DNA from: Roseburia sp. 1XD42-69
Lineage (GTDB): Bacteria > Bacillota > Clostridia > Lachnospirales > Lachnospiraceae
DNA length: 64,000 nucleotides
Direction: 5' to 3'
NCBI RefSeq assembly: GCF_003612565.1
Contig: NZ_RAZG01000016.1
Coordinates: 1 to 64,000 of the forward strand
In this document: positions 15,381-25,216 of the stretch, one piece after another
How positions within the stretch are numbered: position 1 is the first letter of the stretch
How the letters are laid out: each line of letters starts with the position of its first letter
The notes under the pieces: model-generated
The model's input: the letters and a program-made list of their open reading frames with translations, nothing else
What the model was told of the DNA's origin: nothing
The model's database searches: none
Translations under genes and position numbers: made by a program

Positions 15381-15573
15381 TTATCGGCTCTGTGTCTGTG
15401 CGTCCGGCTCTTTGATAACCGAAATATTAAATTGTGTTACATCAATTAGAGTTTCTTGTTTACATTTAGGACAGACAGTACAAGGGAAATCTTTTTAATT
15501 CGGTATCTTCTCGAAGTTTTAATCTTGTCTTTCCTCCACATATAGGACATAAAATCCAATGTTCATTTTGCAT
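15381..15573 (-). pseudogene. Cysteine-rich KTR protein gene, frameshifted
   Basis: The start encodes MQNEHWILCPICGGKTRLKL and continues to FPLYC, as in the small two-CxxC zinc-ribbon (KTR) proteins of Firmicute conjugative elements. Just after, TGTCTGTCC holds a 4-bp tandem duplication that shifts the frame and meets a stop. Removing those four bases restores CPKCKQETLI and the usual end EPDAQTQSR. The gene start overlaps the end of the flavodoxin-ferredoxin gene by 11 bp. Confidence 0.8.
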
Positions 15574-16339
15574 TAAAATCCTCCCAATTACTAATTGACC
15601 ATTGGGAAATTACGTGCTTTCCTAAAATAGTAATAGCCTTTCTTTTACATTGATTAGCGCAGCGATAGCATAGAGTACATTTTTTTCCTGCAACCGCTTT
15701 TTCTTGTATTAAAGAAAGATTTTGCATAGGACAAGTGGAAACACAAGTACCACAACCAATGCAAGCAGTTTTATCTATATGTACGTTTTCATAATAATGA
15801 AGTGTTTTGCTAATAAACCAAAAACGCTGCCCTAAGAATCCGGCTATATGATAAAAGAACCCTAAACCGTCTTTTATCGGAACACCTTGTTTCAGCTTGT
15901 TTACAGCTAATTGAATATCTTTGCCTGCATTAAAAACGATTTGTTGGTTTTGAGATGGTGAGTGTTTAAGAGCCTTAACATCGCATATACAGTCCGGCAT
16001 TTTCAAATGAAGCCCTCCCCAAATATGCGCTTTATATTTTTTGAATAGTCGTGCCGATAGTCCAGCACCGTCCCCACTAAAAAGCCCCATAGTAGAAATT
16101 ATAAAGATATTTTTCTTTTCCCAAATAGTTTGATTATCATTTATAAAATCTCGTACTATCTTAGGAAGGTTGCTGTAATATATCGGATAGGCAAAAATAA
16201 TGTCCTTATGCAGCATGATTTTCCCTATTACAGCACTTTCTTCCAAAGAAACCGTTTCAGCCGTAGCATCGTATAAGGCTACAAATTTTTCTAAACAGTA
16301 TTTTGTGTTACCTGTTCCACTAAAATAAATCCCAATCAT
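15563..16339 (-). CDS. EFR1-type flavodoxin-ferredoxin fusion protein
   Basis: In this 258-residue protein an N-terminal flavodoxin-like domain with the FMN phosphate loop YFSGTGNTKYC is followed by two 4Fe-4S motifs near the C terminus (CIGCGTCVSTCPMQNL and CTLCYRCANQCKRKAI). Such EFRO/EFR1 proteins are likely electron-transfer proteins in anaerobes. It lies between a truncated TetR gene (4-bp overlap) and the broken KTR gene. TetR and EFR1 genes often travel together, so the truncated regulator was probably its control. It has full length and intact cysteines. Confidence 0.88.
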   Translation of the reverse strand: MIGIYFSGTGNTKYCLEKFVALYDATAETVSLEESAVIGKIMLHKDIIFAYPIYYSNLPKIVRDFINDNQTIWEKKNIFIISTMGLFSGDGAGLSARLFKKYKAHIWGGLHLKMPDCICDVKALKHSPSQNQQIVFNAGKDIQLAVNKLKQGVPIKDGLGFFYHIAGFLGQRFWFISKTLHYYENVHIDKTACIGCGTCVSTCPMQNLSLIQEKAVAGKKCTLCYRCANQCKRKAITILGKHVISQWSISNWEDFNAK

Positions 16340-16605
16340 ACTTTTTCTCCTGAGTTATCCAAAAAGGAAAGTTCAAAAATTTTCATAAAATCAATCACTT
16401 TTAGTTTCCAGTTGTTATTGTAATAAACATTATTCATAGTTGCTAATGAAGTAATCCCATGTATAAATGTCCATATTGTTATGATAATATCATTCCGCTG
16501 TTCTAATGGATAATGTACTTGTTCCAATAATTTATTTACTACATCTTTGCAAATGATATAGGGCTTATAATTTTCTTTGTCTGATATTGATAAGGATAAA
16601 TCAAT
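16336..16605 (-). pseudogene. Truncated TetR-like regulator (C-terminal part)
   Basis: The open frame begins with a stop near 16608 and has no plausible start; a TTG at 16527 is the only internal candidate. The protein (KPYIICKDVVNKLLEQVHYP, then IIITIWTFIHGITSLATMNN) resembles the ligand-binding helices of TetR/AcrR regulators. The DNA-binding N terminus is missing. It overlaps the EFR1 gene start by 4 bp, so it was its partner in an operon. It marks the right edge of recognisable mobile-element genes. Confidence 0.6.
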
Positions 16606-16688
16606 TTAAATATTGGATTGAGAATACAAAAACTGAAAATAGGCTGGATTTTCTACAAAAAAAGATACATAAGTTATCCCCATAACTT

Positions 16689-17350
16689 TCAATAAGTCTT
16701 TAACTCCTCCAGGGCACGGCTCGCATCTTCCACGGAAATCTTTTCACTGTCCCTGCGCTCCGCTCTCTTTGCCGATGCATTGATTACATGAAACAAATCC
16801 CTGAGAGAGCCTCCCGTGTACTGAATCAGTGTCTTCAAAACATCTTCGTCAAATAAAGCTAAATCTGCACGTTTGCTAACAATTTTCCCTATAATATCAA
16901 TCCCTTCCTGGAAAGGCTTATTTTCTATCGTTGCAATTTTAATCATGGGAAGTGTTTTTGTGATAAAATAACTTTCCATGCATCCTCGGGATTTAATTTA
17001 TCCAAATCTTCAAAAATAATAATGAGGCGTTTTCCCTCTTTTTTCTTTGAGATTTCTTCCGCCACACATCCCAATATACCGATCCATTCACTAGAACGTA
17101 CACTGATTCTTTTCCTATATTCTTTTCTTGTTTCTTCATTGTATTTCAAATCTGTTTTTATTTTTGCAAATATATTTAGAATACCTGCAAAAATATCTTT
17201 TATCGGGGAGTCATACTTATCACTTGTGCGGTATTCCATGGTATCTTCACAATAAAATTCCTTCATCTGCTCTCTTTGTAACGGTGCCGGTGAAAAAGCA
17301 TTTATCATTTCAGAAATATGATTTGCATATTTCATTTCCATTGATTCCAC
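16689..17350 (-). pseudogene. Decayed AAA-family ATPase
   Basis: Two frames carry parts of one P-loop ATPase. The upstream part (to about 16943) ends with a Walker B-like LIIIFEDLDKLNPEDAWKV; the downstream part (from about 16979) has LPMIKIATIENKPFQEGID and the sensor-2-like TGGSLRDLFHVINASAKRA. The Walker A region is absent, and a stretch between the two parts appears deleted with a shift of frame. It was probably a stand-alone STAND/AAA ATPase of unknown function. Confidence 0.7.
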
Positions 17351-17403
17351 TTAAAATCCCACAAGCCGTATCCCATCTGTGCAGCAAGCAGCCGCTTTCA
17401 CGC

Positions 17404-18477
17404 TTACCCTTCATTCATATTCGCCAGCTTTGCTGCCTGATCCGCCGCAATGCAGGCGTCAATAATCTCCTGGATATCCCCGTTCATTATTTTGTCCAGT
17501 TTGTAAAGGGTAAGGTTAATTCTGTGGTCTGTCACCCGCCCCTGGGGGAAATTGTAGGTGCGGATTTTCTCGGAGCGGTCTCCTGTCCCAATCTGGCTTC
17601 TCCTCTCTGCGGATTCCGCATCCTGGCGCTTCTGCAGCTCCATGTCGTAGAGCTTTGCCCGAAGCAGGGCAAATGCCTTCTCTTTATTTTGAAGCTGGGA
17701 CTTTTCTGTCTGGCTGTAAATCACTATTCCTGTGGGATAATGGGTTAAGCGCACAGCGGAGTCCGTGGTATTGACACACTGCCCGCCGTTTCCGGAAGCC
17801 CGCATCACATCGATGCGGATATCTTTTTCATCGATTTCCACATCCACATCCTCCGCTTCCGGCATTACTGCCACGGTGATGGTGGAGGTGTGGATACGTC
17901 CCCCGGACTCAGTTTCCGGCACTCTCTGTACCCGGTGTACCCCGGATTCATACTTTAACACGGAGTACGCCCCCTGGCCCGTCACCATAAAAGTCACGTT
18001 TTTCATGCCGCCGATGCCGATTTCCTCACATTCCGCCATCTCCACTTTCCAGCGCTGGCTCTCCGCATAGTGCACATACATGCGGTAGATTTCCGCAGCA
18101 AACAATGCCGCCTCATCCCCCCCGGCCCCTGCACGGATTTCCACAATCACGTTTTTATCATCATTGGGGTCTTTGGGAAGGAGTAAAATCTTTAATTTAT
18201 TTTCCAGCTCTTCCACTTTCTGTTTTGACTCGTTTAACTCCTCTTTTGCCAGGGCCTTAAGTTCCTCGTCACTCTCCTCCTCTAACATGGCAAGGGAGTC
18301 TTCGATATTCTGCTTATTCTGCTTATACTCCTTGTAAGCCTCCACAATGGGGGTAAGTTCGCTCTGCTCTTTCATAAGCTTCCGAAAACGGGCGGTATCC
18401 CCTGCCACATCCGGCTCGCTTAACTGATTTAACACTTCCTCCAAGCGGATAACTAAATCTTCTAATTTATCAAACAT
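17404..18477 (-). CDS. prfA: Peptide chain release factor 1
   Basis: RF1 ends translation at UAA and UAG on the ribosome. This 357-residue protein has the catalytic GGQ at 231-233 ([11 protein letters not shown]) and the PxT-type codon-recognition tripeptide at 187-189 (PET). Length and start are those of the family. Its start overlaps the end of prmC by 8 bp, so the factor and the enzyme that methylates its GGQ glutamine are made together. Confidence 0.97.
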   Translation of the reverse strand: MFDKLEDLVIRLEEVLNQLSEPDVAGDTARFRKLMKEQSELTPIVEAYKEYKQNKQNIEDSLAMLEEESDEELKALAKEELNESKQKVEELENKLKILLLPKDPNDDKNVIVEIRAGAGGDEAALFAAEIYRMYVHYAESQRWKVEMAECEEIGIGGMKNVTFMVTGQGAYSVLKYESGVHRVQRVPETESGGRIHTSTITVAVMPEAEDVDVEIDEKDIRIDVMRASGNGGQCVNTTDSAVRLTHYPTGIVIYSQTEKSQLQNKEKAFALLRAKLYDMELQKRQDAESAERRSQIGTGDRSEKIRTYNFPQGRVTDHRINLTLYKLDKIMNGDIQEIIDACIAADQAAKLANMNEG

Positions 18478-19309
18478 GTCTCTCGTCCTTTCCTGTTACC
18501 ACCCGGTCTAAACCTGCCAGGTCTTTTATCACTTTTATATCACAATAGCCATTATTTTTAAAAATCCTGCTTACGTCTTTTCCCTGGTCACATCCAATCT
18601 CAACCATAAGCGTTCCCTTGGGCTTTAAATACTTTTTTCCCTCACCTGCCAGTATCCAGTAAAACCAAAGGCCGTCCTCTTTTCCGTCCAATGCCAGATG
18701 AGGTTCAAAGTCCTTAACCTCCGGCATAAGCCCCTGGATTTCCCCTGTGGGAATGTAGGGGGGATTGGACACAATCACATCAAATTTCCCTTCCACCTGC
18801 CCAAACATATCACTGAGGAAAAAATGGACGTTCACTCCGTTTCTCCTGGCATTTTCCTCTGAAACCTTTAAAGCTTCTGGTGAGATATCAACTCCCTGTA
18901 CTTTTGCTCCAGGAACAAATTTTGCAAGGCTTACGGCAATACACCCGGAGCCTGTGCAAAGGTCCAAAACCTCCATGCCGGGAGTGACTGCTTTTAAGAC
19001 TTCCTCCACCAGAGTTTCCGTATCCTGCCTGGGAATCAGCACGCCGGGATTTACCTTAAAGTTAAGCCCCATAAAATCCTGCTCCCCGGTAATGTATTGC
19101 AGGGGGATGCGCTCTGCCCGCTTTTCAAGGAGAGCCATATATTCCTTTTCCTGCTCTTTAATCATTTCCTCATTTCCGTAAACATAATAAAAATTCCTGT
19201 CAATGCGACAGACAGCGGACATAAGCAGCCACGCATCACTTTCCACTTCCAAAACTCCCGCCGCTATCAGGCGTATCTGCCCATACCGCAGCGCTTCCTG
19301 GTATGTCAT
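18470..19309 (-). CDS. prmC: Release factor glutamine N5-methyltransferase
   Basis: PrmC methylates the GGQ glutamine of release factors using S-adenosylmethionine. The 279-residue protein has the SAM motif [15 protein letters not shown] (116-130) and the substrate-binding NPPY at 182-185, after the typical helical N-terminal domain. It lies between a DUF1385 gene and prfA in the standard clostridial order. Confidence 0.96.
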   Translation of the reverse strand: MTYQEALRYGQIRLIAAGVLEVESDAWLLMSAVCRIDRNFYYVYGNEEMIKEQEKEYMALLEKRAERIPLQYITGEQDFMGLNFKVNPGVLIPRQDTETLVEEVLKAVTPGMEVLDLCTGSGCIAVSLAKFVPGAKVQGVDISPEALKVSEENARRNGVNVHFFLSDMFGQVEGKFDVIVSNPPYIPTGEIQGLMPEVKDFEPHLALDGKEDGLWFYWILAGEGKKYLKPKGTLMVEIGCDQGKDVSRIFKNNGYCDIKVIKDLAGLDRVVTGKDERHV

Positions 19310-19350
19310 ACCTTATCCCCCATAAAAAACCTGTAAAAACGATACTTTTA

Positions 19351-20265
19351 TCAAAAATTTTCTTTTAAAAAGTTTCTCCAGTCAAAAACCGCCTCTACAG
19401 AGGCAATCCCCACCTCAATCATGGAATCCTCCGGCTCCCTGGTAGTAATCTTCTGAAGCATAAGCCCCGGTTTGCTCAACAGATTCACAAACCCGTTATC
19501 CTTTCTTCCCGCCAGACGGATAAATTCATAGGAGATTCCCGCAATCACAGGGATTAACGCCAGGCGCAAAAAAAGCCTCAGCCACCTGGATTTTACATAG
19601 ATAAACATAAACAGCAAAATGCTGATAAGCATTACCAGCAAGAGAAAACTGGTGCCGCAGCGCTTGTGCTGTTTGGAACTTTTCCTCACATTTTCCAGGG
19701 TAAGCTCCATGCCATGTTCCACACAGTTGATGCACTTGTGTTCTGCGCCATGGTACATATAGACCCTTTTAATATCCGGCATCAGGGAGATTCCCGCCAC
19801 ATAGCCCACAAAAATCAAAAGCCGCAGAATTCCTTCCAAAAGGGAAATTATCATATGGGAAGAAATATATTTTTGGAAAACCAGGGAAATGCCGTAGGGA
19901 AGGAGAATAAAAATCCCCACCGCCAGAAGAACGGAAAAGGCTACGGTAAGGGTCATGGCAAAATCTTCCTTCTTTTTTTCCTTCTCCCCATCTTTTTCTT
20001 TTCCCTTATCCTGCTCTTCCTCCTCAAAAAAGGAGGCGGAAAATGTAAGGGCTCCCATACCAATCACCAGTGATTCAATAAAGCTGAACACTCCCCGCAA
20101 AAGAGGAAGGTTCCTGATTTTTTCATTTTTCACAATACCTTCATACTGAAAAATTTCCACCTCAATGTCGCTGTCCGGCTTCCGCACCGCCACGGCATAC
20201 TGATTCCCGTTTTTCATCATAATGCCTTCCATCACCGCCTGGCCGCCGATTTTTGAATATTTCAT
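19351..20265 (-). CDS. DUF1385 membrane protein
   Basis: A conserved 304-residue Firmicute protein of unknown biochemistry. It starts MKYSKIGGQAVMEGIMMKNG, the family signature, has an acidic-basic linker (GKEKDGEKEKKKEDF) and then about four transmembrane helices with the conserved MYHGAEHKCINCVEHG between them, which looks like a metal-binding His/Cys site. The gene is always near prmC/prfA/rpmE, which fits a role linked to translation, but no reaction is known to me. The start at 20265 is preferred over 20277 because it matches the family. Confidence 0.88.
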   Translation of the reverse strand: MKYSKIGGQAVMEGIMMKNGNQYAVAVRKPDSDIEVEIFQYEGIVKNEKIRNLPLLRGVFSFIESLVIGMGALTFSASFFEEEEQDKGKEKDGEKEKKKEDFAMTLTVAFSVLLAVGIFILLPYGISLVFQKYISSHMIISLLEGILRLLIFVGYVAGISLMPDIKRVYMYHGAEHKCINCVEHGMELTLENVRKSSKQHKRCGTSFLLLVMLISILLFMFIYVKSRWLRLFLRLALIPVIAGISYEFIRLAGRKDNGFVNLLSKPGLMLQKITTREPEDSMIEVGIASVEAVFDWRNFLKENF

Positions 20266-20295
20266 TCCACGCCTCACTTTTCCAATATCTGTATG

Positions 20296-20330
20296 GCAAA
20301 AAAGGTTGAGATTACATTAACCTCAACCTT
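20296..20330 (-). terminator. Intrinsic terminator after rpmE
   Basis: AAGGTTGAG (20302-20310) and CTCAACCTT (20322-20330) form the stem; on the minus strand a T run follows. It separates rpmE from the DUF1385-prmC-prfA genes. Confidence 0.8.
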
Positions 20331-20349
20331 GTCATGCACTGTTGTATAT

Positions 20350-20553
20350 TTACTTATTCATGCCATATTTCCTGTTGAACTTATCAATACGTCCCCGGGC
20401 CTGAGCAGCTTTCTGCTGTCCTGTATAGAACGGATGGCATTTGGAACAGATTTCAACGTGGATATCCTTTTTTGTTGAACCTGTAACAAAAGTATTGCCG
20501 CAGTTACATGTAACAGTTGCCTGATGGTAATCTGGATGGATTCCTTCTCTCAT
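20350..20553 (-). CDS. rpmE: 50S ribosomal protein L31
   Basis: Ribosomal protein L31 of the zinc-containing type, 67 residues, with Cys16, Cys18, Cys36 and Cys39 (TCNCGNTF and [10 protein letters not shown]) as metal ligands. The conserved [11 protein letters not shown] start and FYTGQQK are present. It has its own strong promoter upstream and a terminator downstream. Because it carries the zinc ligands, it is the form used when zinc is sufficient. Confidence 0.97.
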   Translation of the reverse strand: MREGIHPDYHQATVTCNCGNTFVTGSTKKDIHVEICSKCHPFYTGQQKAAQARGRIDKFNRKYGMNK

Positions 20554-20658
20554 ATGTTTTTCACCTCACATATTTATAATCTTTCTGCTTTCCGCCTGCA
20601 AAGCAGACAGACACGATTTCATTACTTGCCTATTTACATCCCGATAAACAGCTTTTTT

Positions 20659-20687
20659 AGTATAGCACAGCCAATGAAAGAATGCAA
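20659..20687 (-). promoter_or_regulatory. rpmE promoter
   Basis: On the minus strand TTGCAT (plus 20682-20687), a 17-bp spacer and TATACT (plus 20659-20664) form a sigma-A promoter in the gap between rho and rpmE. Confidence 0.75.
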
Positions 20688-20705
20688 GTTTTTTCTAAAA
20701 TTTGC

Positions 20706-22121
20706 CTACAGCCTGGTTTTTTTCACCATTTGGATATACTCACGGTTGCTCTTTGTCCTTGCAAACATATTTAAAACCGTCTCCACCGCATCATCGGATT
20801 TGGAACCGTTAAAGGCTTTGCGCATAATATCCACAGCCTCCTGCTCCTCCCGCTCCAACAGCAGATCTTCCCGCCTTGTGCCGGATTTTACAATGTCAAT
20901 GGCAGGGAACACACGCTTTTCCGACAGTTTTCTGTCTAAGACAAGCTCCATATTACCGGTTCCCTTAAATTCCTCGTATACCACATCATCCATCTTACTT
21001 CCCGTGTCCACCAGCGCCGATGCCAATATGGTAAGGCTGCCCCCCTCCCGCATATTCCGGGCCGCCCCGAAGAAACGCTTTGGCATATGAAGGGCTGCAG
21101 GGTCAAGTCCCCCGGACAAAGTTCTTCCGCTGGGGGGAACGGTTAGGTTGTACGCCCGTGCCAGCCTGGTAATGCTGTCCAAAAGTATCATAACCTCCTT
21201 GTGATGTTCCACCAGGCGCTTTGCCCGCTCAATCACCATCTCCGACACACGTTTGTGGTGTTCCGGAAGCTCGTCAAAGGTAGAATAGATAACCTCCACA
21301 TTTTTTCCTTCAATAGCCTCCTTAATGTCCGTAACCTCCTCCGGGCGCTCGTCAATGAGAAGGATAATCAGGTGCATATTGGGATTCTGGGTGGAGACAG
21401 ATTTTGCAATCTGCTTTAACAGGGTTGTCTTTCCCGCTTTGGGCTGGGAGACAATCATGCCCCTCTGCCCCTTTCCAATGGGGGATACCAAATCCACAAT
21501 GCGCATAGCCACAGAAGATTTCCCCGGCTGCTCTAAGCGGATTCTCTCATTTGGGAAAATCGGGGTCATGTCCTCAAAATTCTGTCTCTGCTGTGCCACG
21601 ATTGGGGGAAAACCGTTTATGGTGGACACATACAAAAGTGCGCTGAACTTTTCCTGCTGGGTTTTGATTCTGGTATTGCCGCAGACGATATCCCCGGTTT
21701 TTAAATTAAACCTGCGGATCTGGGAGGGGGACACATACACATCCTTATCCCCCGGCAGGTAATTTTCGCTTCGGATAAACCCGTACCCGTCCGGCATCAC
21801 TTCCAAAATTCCGTTTGCTGTAATCCCGCTGTCCAATTCTTCCTTATCCTGCTGGGAACCTCTGTCCTCCCTGCCCTTATCAGGCTCTCTCTCCGGCCTT
21901 TCTTCCCCTCTTTGCTCCGGCTTTTCCTGGGACTTTTCCGGCTTCTCCTGGGCATCTTCCCCTCCTTTGGCCTCCGGGTTTTCTTTTGCCTCTCTCTCGT
22001 CTTCTTTCACCATCCGCTCCACCAGCTCGCTTTTTTTCAGGCCGGATAAATTCTTAAGGCCCCTGGCCTTGGCCAGCTCACGCAGAACCGTTACGGATAA
22101 ACTTTCATACTTTTCTCTCAT
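20706..22121 (-). CDS. rho: Transcription termination factor Rho
   Basis: Rho is the hexameric RNA helicase that ends transcription. The 471-residue protein has an N-terminal SAP-like helical part (LRELAKARGLKNLSGLKKSE), a charged low-complexity insert rich in Glu, Lys, Arg and Gln (about residues 37-100), the RNA-binding CSD (GILEVMPDGYGFIRSENYLP) and the ATPase core with Walker A SQPKAGKTTLLKQ and Walker B MILLDSITRLARAYN. The charged insert is common in Clostridia and Actinobacteria and may bind RNA. Confidence 0.97.
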   Translation of the reverse strand: MREKYESLSVTVLRELAKARGLKNLSGLKKSELVERMVKEDEREAKENPEAKGGEDAQEKPEKSQEKPEQRGEERPEREPDKGREDRGSQQDKEELDSGITANGILEVMPDGYGFIRSENYLPGDKDVYVSPSQIRRFNLKTGDIVCGNTRIKTQQEKFSALLYVSTINGFPPIVAQQRQNFEDMTPIFPNERIRLEQPGKSSVAMRIVDLVSPIGKGQRGMIVSQPKAGKTTLLKQIAKSVSTQNPNMHLIILLIDERPEEVTDIKEAIEGKNVEVIYSTFDELPEHHKRVSEMVIERAKRLVEHHKEVMILLDSITRLARAYNLTVPPSGRTLSGGLDPAALHMPKRFFGAARNMREGGSLTILASALVDTGSKMDDVVYEEFKGTGNMELVLDRKLSEKRVFPAIDIVKSGTRREDLLLEREEQEAVDIMRKAFNGSKSDDAVETVLNMFARTKSNREYIQMVKKTRL

Positions 22122-22273
22122 ACTTACTCTCCTACTAAGGAACTGTCCCTATTATTTTGAAGTTCAGGTTCCTGAATGCTACCATGGGATATCTGTCTGA
22201 AATGACAACGACCACTACTTCCAATGATTTTTCCATTATACAATATCTTTCCCAAAATTGAAAGTCCTTTTTC

Positions 22274-22302
22274 TTGAATTATGTTTTTCATAATGCTATG
22301 AT
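22274..22302 (+). promoter_or_regulatory. Promoter of malic enzyme gene
   Basis: TTGAAT (22274-22279), a 17-bp spacer and TATGAT (22297-22302) stand 33 bp before the start codon. The region between it and rho holds no other feature. Confidence 0.7.
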
Positions 22303-22334
22303 GGTAACAGTATGATGAAAAGGAGCTTTTTACT

Positions 22335-23489
22335 ATGGATTACGGAGAAAGAGCGTTAATCGCCCATAAAGAATGGAATGGAAAATTAGAGACAGTTTCA
22401 AAATCACCGGTGAAGGACAGGGATGCCCTCTCCATCGCCTACACCCCAGGAGTGGCGGAGCCCTGCAAAGTCATTGCAATAGACAAGGAGCAGGCATACG
22501 CCTACACCATGAAAGCCAACACGGTTGCTGTAGTATCCGACGGAAGCGCAGTACTTGGCCTTGGAAATATCGGCCCCTATGCCGCTATGCCGGTTATGGA
22601 GGGAAAGTGTGTGCTGTTTAAGGAATTCGGCAATGTAAACGCTGTCCCCATCTGCCTTGACACCCAGGATACGGAAGAGATTATAAAATCCGTGAAAAAT
22701 ATTGCCCCGGCCTTTGGAGGCATCAACTTAGAAGATATCTCCGCCCCCAGGTGTTTTGAAATTGAGGAGCGTTTAAAAGAGATGCTTAACATCCCTGTAT
22801 TCCACGACGACCAGCACGGCACCGCCATTGTGGTGCTTGCGGGAATCATCAACGCCTTAAAAGTCACAGGAAAGAAAAAAGAGGACTGCAGGGTGGTTGT
22901 AAACGGGGCCGGCTCTGCGGGGGTGGCCATAACAAAACTGCTTTTATCCTACGGTTTTCCTAACGTGACCATGTGCGACAAGGAGGGCATTATCGGCAAA
23001 GATTACCCCAACTTAAACTGGATGCAGCAGAAAATGACAGAAGTGACCAACCTTTCCGGGGCAAAAGGCACACTAGGAGATGCATTAAAAGGCGCAGACA
23101 TTTTTGTGGGCGTCTCCGCTCCCGGCATCGTCACCCCGGAAATGGTATCTTCCATGAATAAAGATGCTATCCTCTTTGCCATGGCAAACCCTGTGCCGGA
23201 AATCATGCCGGATATGGCAAAAGCTGCCGGGGCAAAAGTTGTGGGAACGGGGCGCAGCGATTTTCCAAACCAGGTAAATAATGTGGTGGCTTTCCCGGGC
23301 ATCTTTAAAGGGGCTTTGGAGGGCCGGGCCGGACAAATTACAGAGGCCATGAAATTGGCTGCCGCAAAAGCCATTGCGGGACTGGTAAGGGATGAAGAAT
23401 TAAATGAAGATTTTATTATGCCTGAGGCCTTTGACCCAAGAGTTGCCCAGGTGGTAAGCGAAGCTGTGAAAGCCCACATCCATGACTGA
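22335..23489 (+). CDS. NAD(P)-dependent malic enzyme
   Basis: Oxidative decarboxylation of malate to pyruvate and CO2. The protein has 384 residues, the short bacterial form without the phosphotransacetylase domain. Motifs: YTPGVAEPCK, the metal/substrate region FHDDQHGTAIVVLAG, and the nucleotide-binding NGAGSAGVAITKLL. The ribosome site AAGGAG precedes the ATG. It overlaps the next gene by 8 bp. Pyruvate from it would feed the two pyruvate:ferredoxin oxidoreductases encoded further on. Confidence 0.95.
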   Translation: MDYGERALIAHKEWNGKLETVSKSPVKDRDALSIAYTPGVAEPCKVIAIDKEQAYAYTMKANTVAVVSDGSAVLGLGNIGPYAAMPVMEGKCVLFKEFGNVNAVPICLDTQDTEEIIKSVKNIAPAFGGINLEDISAPRCFEIEERLKEMLNIPVFHDDQHGTAIVVLAGIINALKVTGKKKEDCRVVVNGAGSAGVAITKLLLSYGFPNVTMCDKEGIIGKDYPNLNWMQQKMTEVTNLSGAKGTLGDALKGADIFVGVSAPGIVTPEMVSSMNKDAILFAMANPVPEIMPDMAKAAGAKVVGTGRSDFPNQVNNVVAFPGIFKGALEGRAGQITEAMKLAAAKAIAGLVRDEELNEDFIMPEAFDPRVAQVVSEAVKAHIHD

Positions 23490-24456
23490 CACAAGGAAAC
23501 TCTGGGGAGATAAACCTTACTATTCCCTGGACTATTACTTAAAACAGACCTATGGGGAAAAAGTCTACCGCCTGTCCTTAAACGGCGGCATGACCTGCCC
23601 CAACCGGGACGGCACCCTGGGAAACAGGGGGTGTATTTTCTGCAGCCAGGGGGGCTCCGGGGATTTTGCCCCCTCCCCCGCCAAATCCATTACGGAACAG
23701 ATTGAAGATGCAAAAGAAAGAATTGCCAATAAGACTTCCGCAAGGAAGTTTATCGCATATTTTCAGGCATACACCAACACTTACGCCCCGGTTCCCTATC
23801 TGGAAAAAATTTTTATGGAAGCCGCCGCTCACCCGGATATCCTGATTCTATCCATTGCCACCAGGCCGGACTGCCTGGGTGAGGAGGTTTTGGAACTTTT
23901 ATCCAGGATAAGCCGCATAAAACCCGTATGGATTGAGCTTGGCTTACAGACCATCCACCCTTCCACCGCAAGCTGGATTCGCAGGGGATTTTCCCTGAAA
24001 GATTTCCACCCCTCGGTGATAAATCTAAAAAAGCGGAAAATTCCGGTGGTTGCCCATGTTATCTTGGGTTTTCCCGGTGAAACCAGAGACATGATGCTTG
24101 ACACTGTGGACTACGTGGGACACCTGCCCGTATTTGGGATAAAACTCCATCTCCTCCACATTTTAAAGCATACGGATTTGGCAGCACAATACAAAGCCCG
24201 CCCTTTCGCCCTCCCCGGGCTTTCGGAGTATGCCGGGCTTTTAACAGAGTGCATCCGGATTCTCCCGGAAAACATCACCATCCACAGGCTTACCGGGGAC
24301 GGGCCGAAAAATCTTTTACTTGCACCTCTTTGGAGTGCTGATAAAAAACGTGTCTTAAACACCATTCACAAGACGCTTAAGGAAACAGACAGTTATCAGG
24401 GAAAAGGAGGAATCATATGGCAGAGCCAAATACAATCTACAGAATTACCATATTAG
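23482..24456 (+). CDS. Radical SAM protein, TIGR01212/YhcC type
   Basis: This 324-residue radical SAM enzyme begins with YYSLDYYLKQTYGEKVYRLS and carries the iron-sulfur site in MTCPNRDGTLGNRGCIFCSQGG, where the cluster cysteines are spread as CPNRDG...GCIFC, the pattern of the TIGR01212 family (E. coli YhcC). The substrate is unknown. It overlaps malic enzyme upstream and the DUF4364 gene downstream by 40 bp, so the three are one transcription unit. Confidence 0.88.
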   Translation: MTDTRKLWGDKPYYSLDYYLKQTYGEKVYRLSLNGGMTCPNRDGTLGNRGCIFCSQGGSGDFAPSPAKSITEQIEDAKERIANKTSARKFIAYFQAYTNTYAPVPYLEKIFMEAAAHPDILILSIATRPDCLGEEVLELLSRISRIKPVWIELGLQTIHPSTASWIRRGFSLKDFHPSVINLKKRKIPVVAHVILGFPGETRDMMLDTVDYVGHLPVFGIKLHLLHILKHTDLAAQYKARPFALPGLSEYAGLLTECIRILPENITIHRLTGDGPKNLLLAPLWSADKKRVLNTIHKTLKETDSYQGKGGIIWQSQIQSTELPY

Positions 24457-24932
24457 CCATGCTGGATAAAGTGGATTTTCCCCTTTCCAGCACACAAATC
24501 TCCAATTTTTTTCTGGAGAAAGACTACACGGACTATTTTACCGTACAGCAGATTTTAAGCGGGCTTTTGGAATCTGAGCTGATTCGGAAAGAAAACACCC
24601 ACAACAGCACCCGCTACTCCATCACCGGAGCTGGGAGAGAGACTTTAAAAATCCTCTCCGACAAGTTAAACAAAGATATTTTAGAAGACCTTAAAAACTT
24701 CTTTCAGGAAAATAAAATAAAGTATAAAAATGAAAATTCCGTTTTTTCCAATTACTATAAAGCTACACCCAACGGTTTTGGTGTGCGCTGCCAGCTAAAG
24801 GAAAATGACATCTCCGTCCTGGATATCACTATCCACGTAACCGATGTGACCCAGGCACAAGCCATCTGCAGAAACTGGCAGAAAAACTATATGGATGTGT
24901 ACGCTTACCTGGCGGACACTTTAATCTGTTAA
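24417..24932 (+). CDS. DUF4364 winged-helix-like protein
   Basis: A 171-residue member of the clostridial DUF4364 family. The N terminus (ILAMLDKVDFPLSSTQISNF, then YFTVQQILSGLLESELI and YSITGAGRETLKIL) has a PadR-like winged-helix pattern, so DNA binding is plausible. The target is unknown. It overlaps the radical SAM gene by 40 bp; AAAGGAGG stands 6 bp before its ATG. Confidence 0.85.
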   Translation: MAEPNTIYRITILAMLDKVDFPLSSTQISNFFLEKDYTDYFTVQQILSGLLESELIRKENTHNSTRYSITGAGRETLKILSDKLNKDILEDLKNFFQENKIKYKNENSVFSNYYKATPNGFGVRCQLKENDISVLDITIHVTDVTQAQAICRNWQKNYMDVYAYLADTLIC

Positions 24933-25165
24933 AATGCAGCTGATTGACTTCAGTACATGGCATAAGTATAATATAAATAAAATATTGCTCCCGGGAATAA
25001 AGACGAATTGTTCTCCCCCATTTCAATTACGTCATAGGGGTTTCATACCATAGGGTGTAGACTGCCGTATCGTATAAGTACACAATACCGTTGCTATCCC
25101 CCGGGAGTCTGTACACTTTCACGTCATTTATTTTATGCTGATGCACTTAGTACAGAATACATTCC

Positions 25166-25209
25166 AAAAAAAATAACCGCTTACAACATTTTTTATATGT
25201 TATAAGCGG
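25166..25209 (-). terminator. Intrinsic terminator after the AAA/nuclease gene
   Basis: CCGCTTACAACAT (25177-25189) pairs with ATGTTATAAGCGG (25197-25209), and the minus strand continues into a run of T (A run at 25166-25173). The 230 bp between this and the DUF4364 stop show no further feature. Confidence 0.85.
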
Positions 25210-25216
25210 CTGCATC

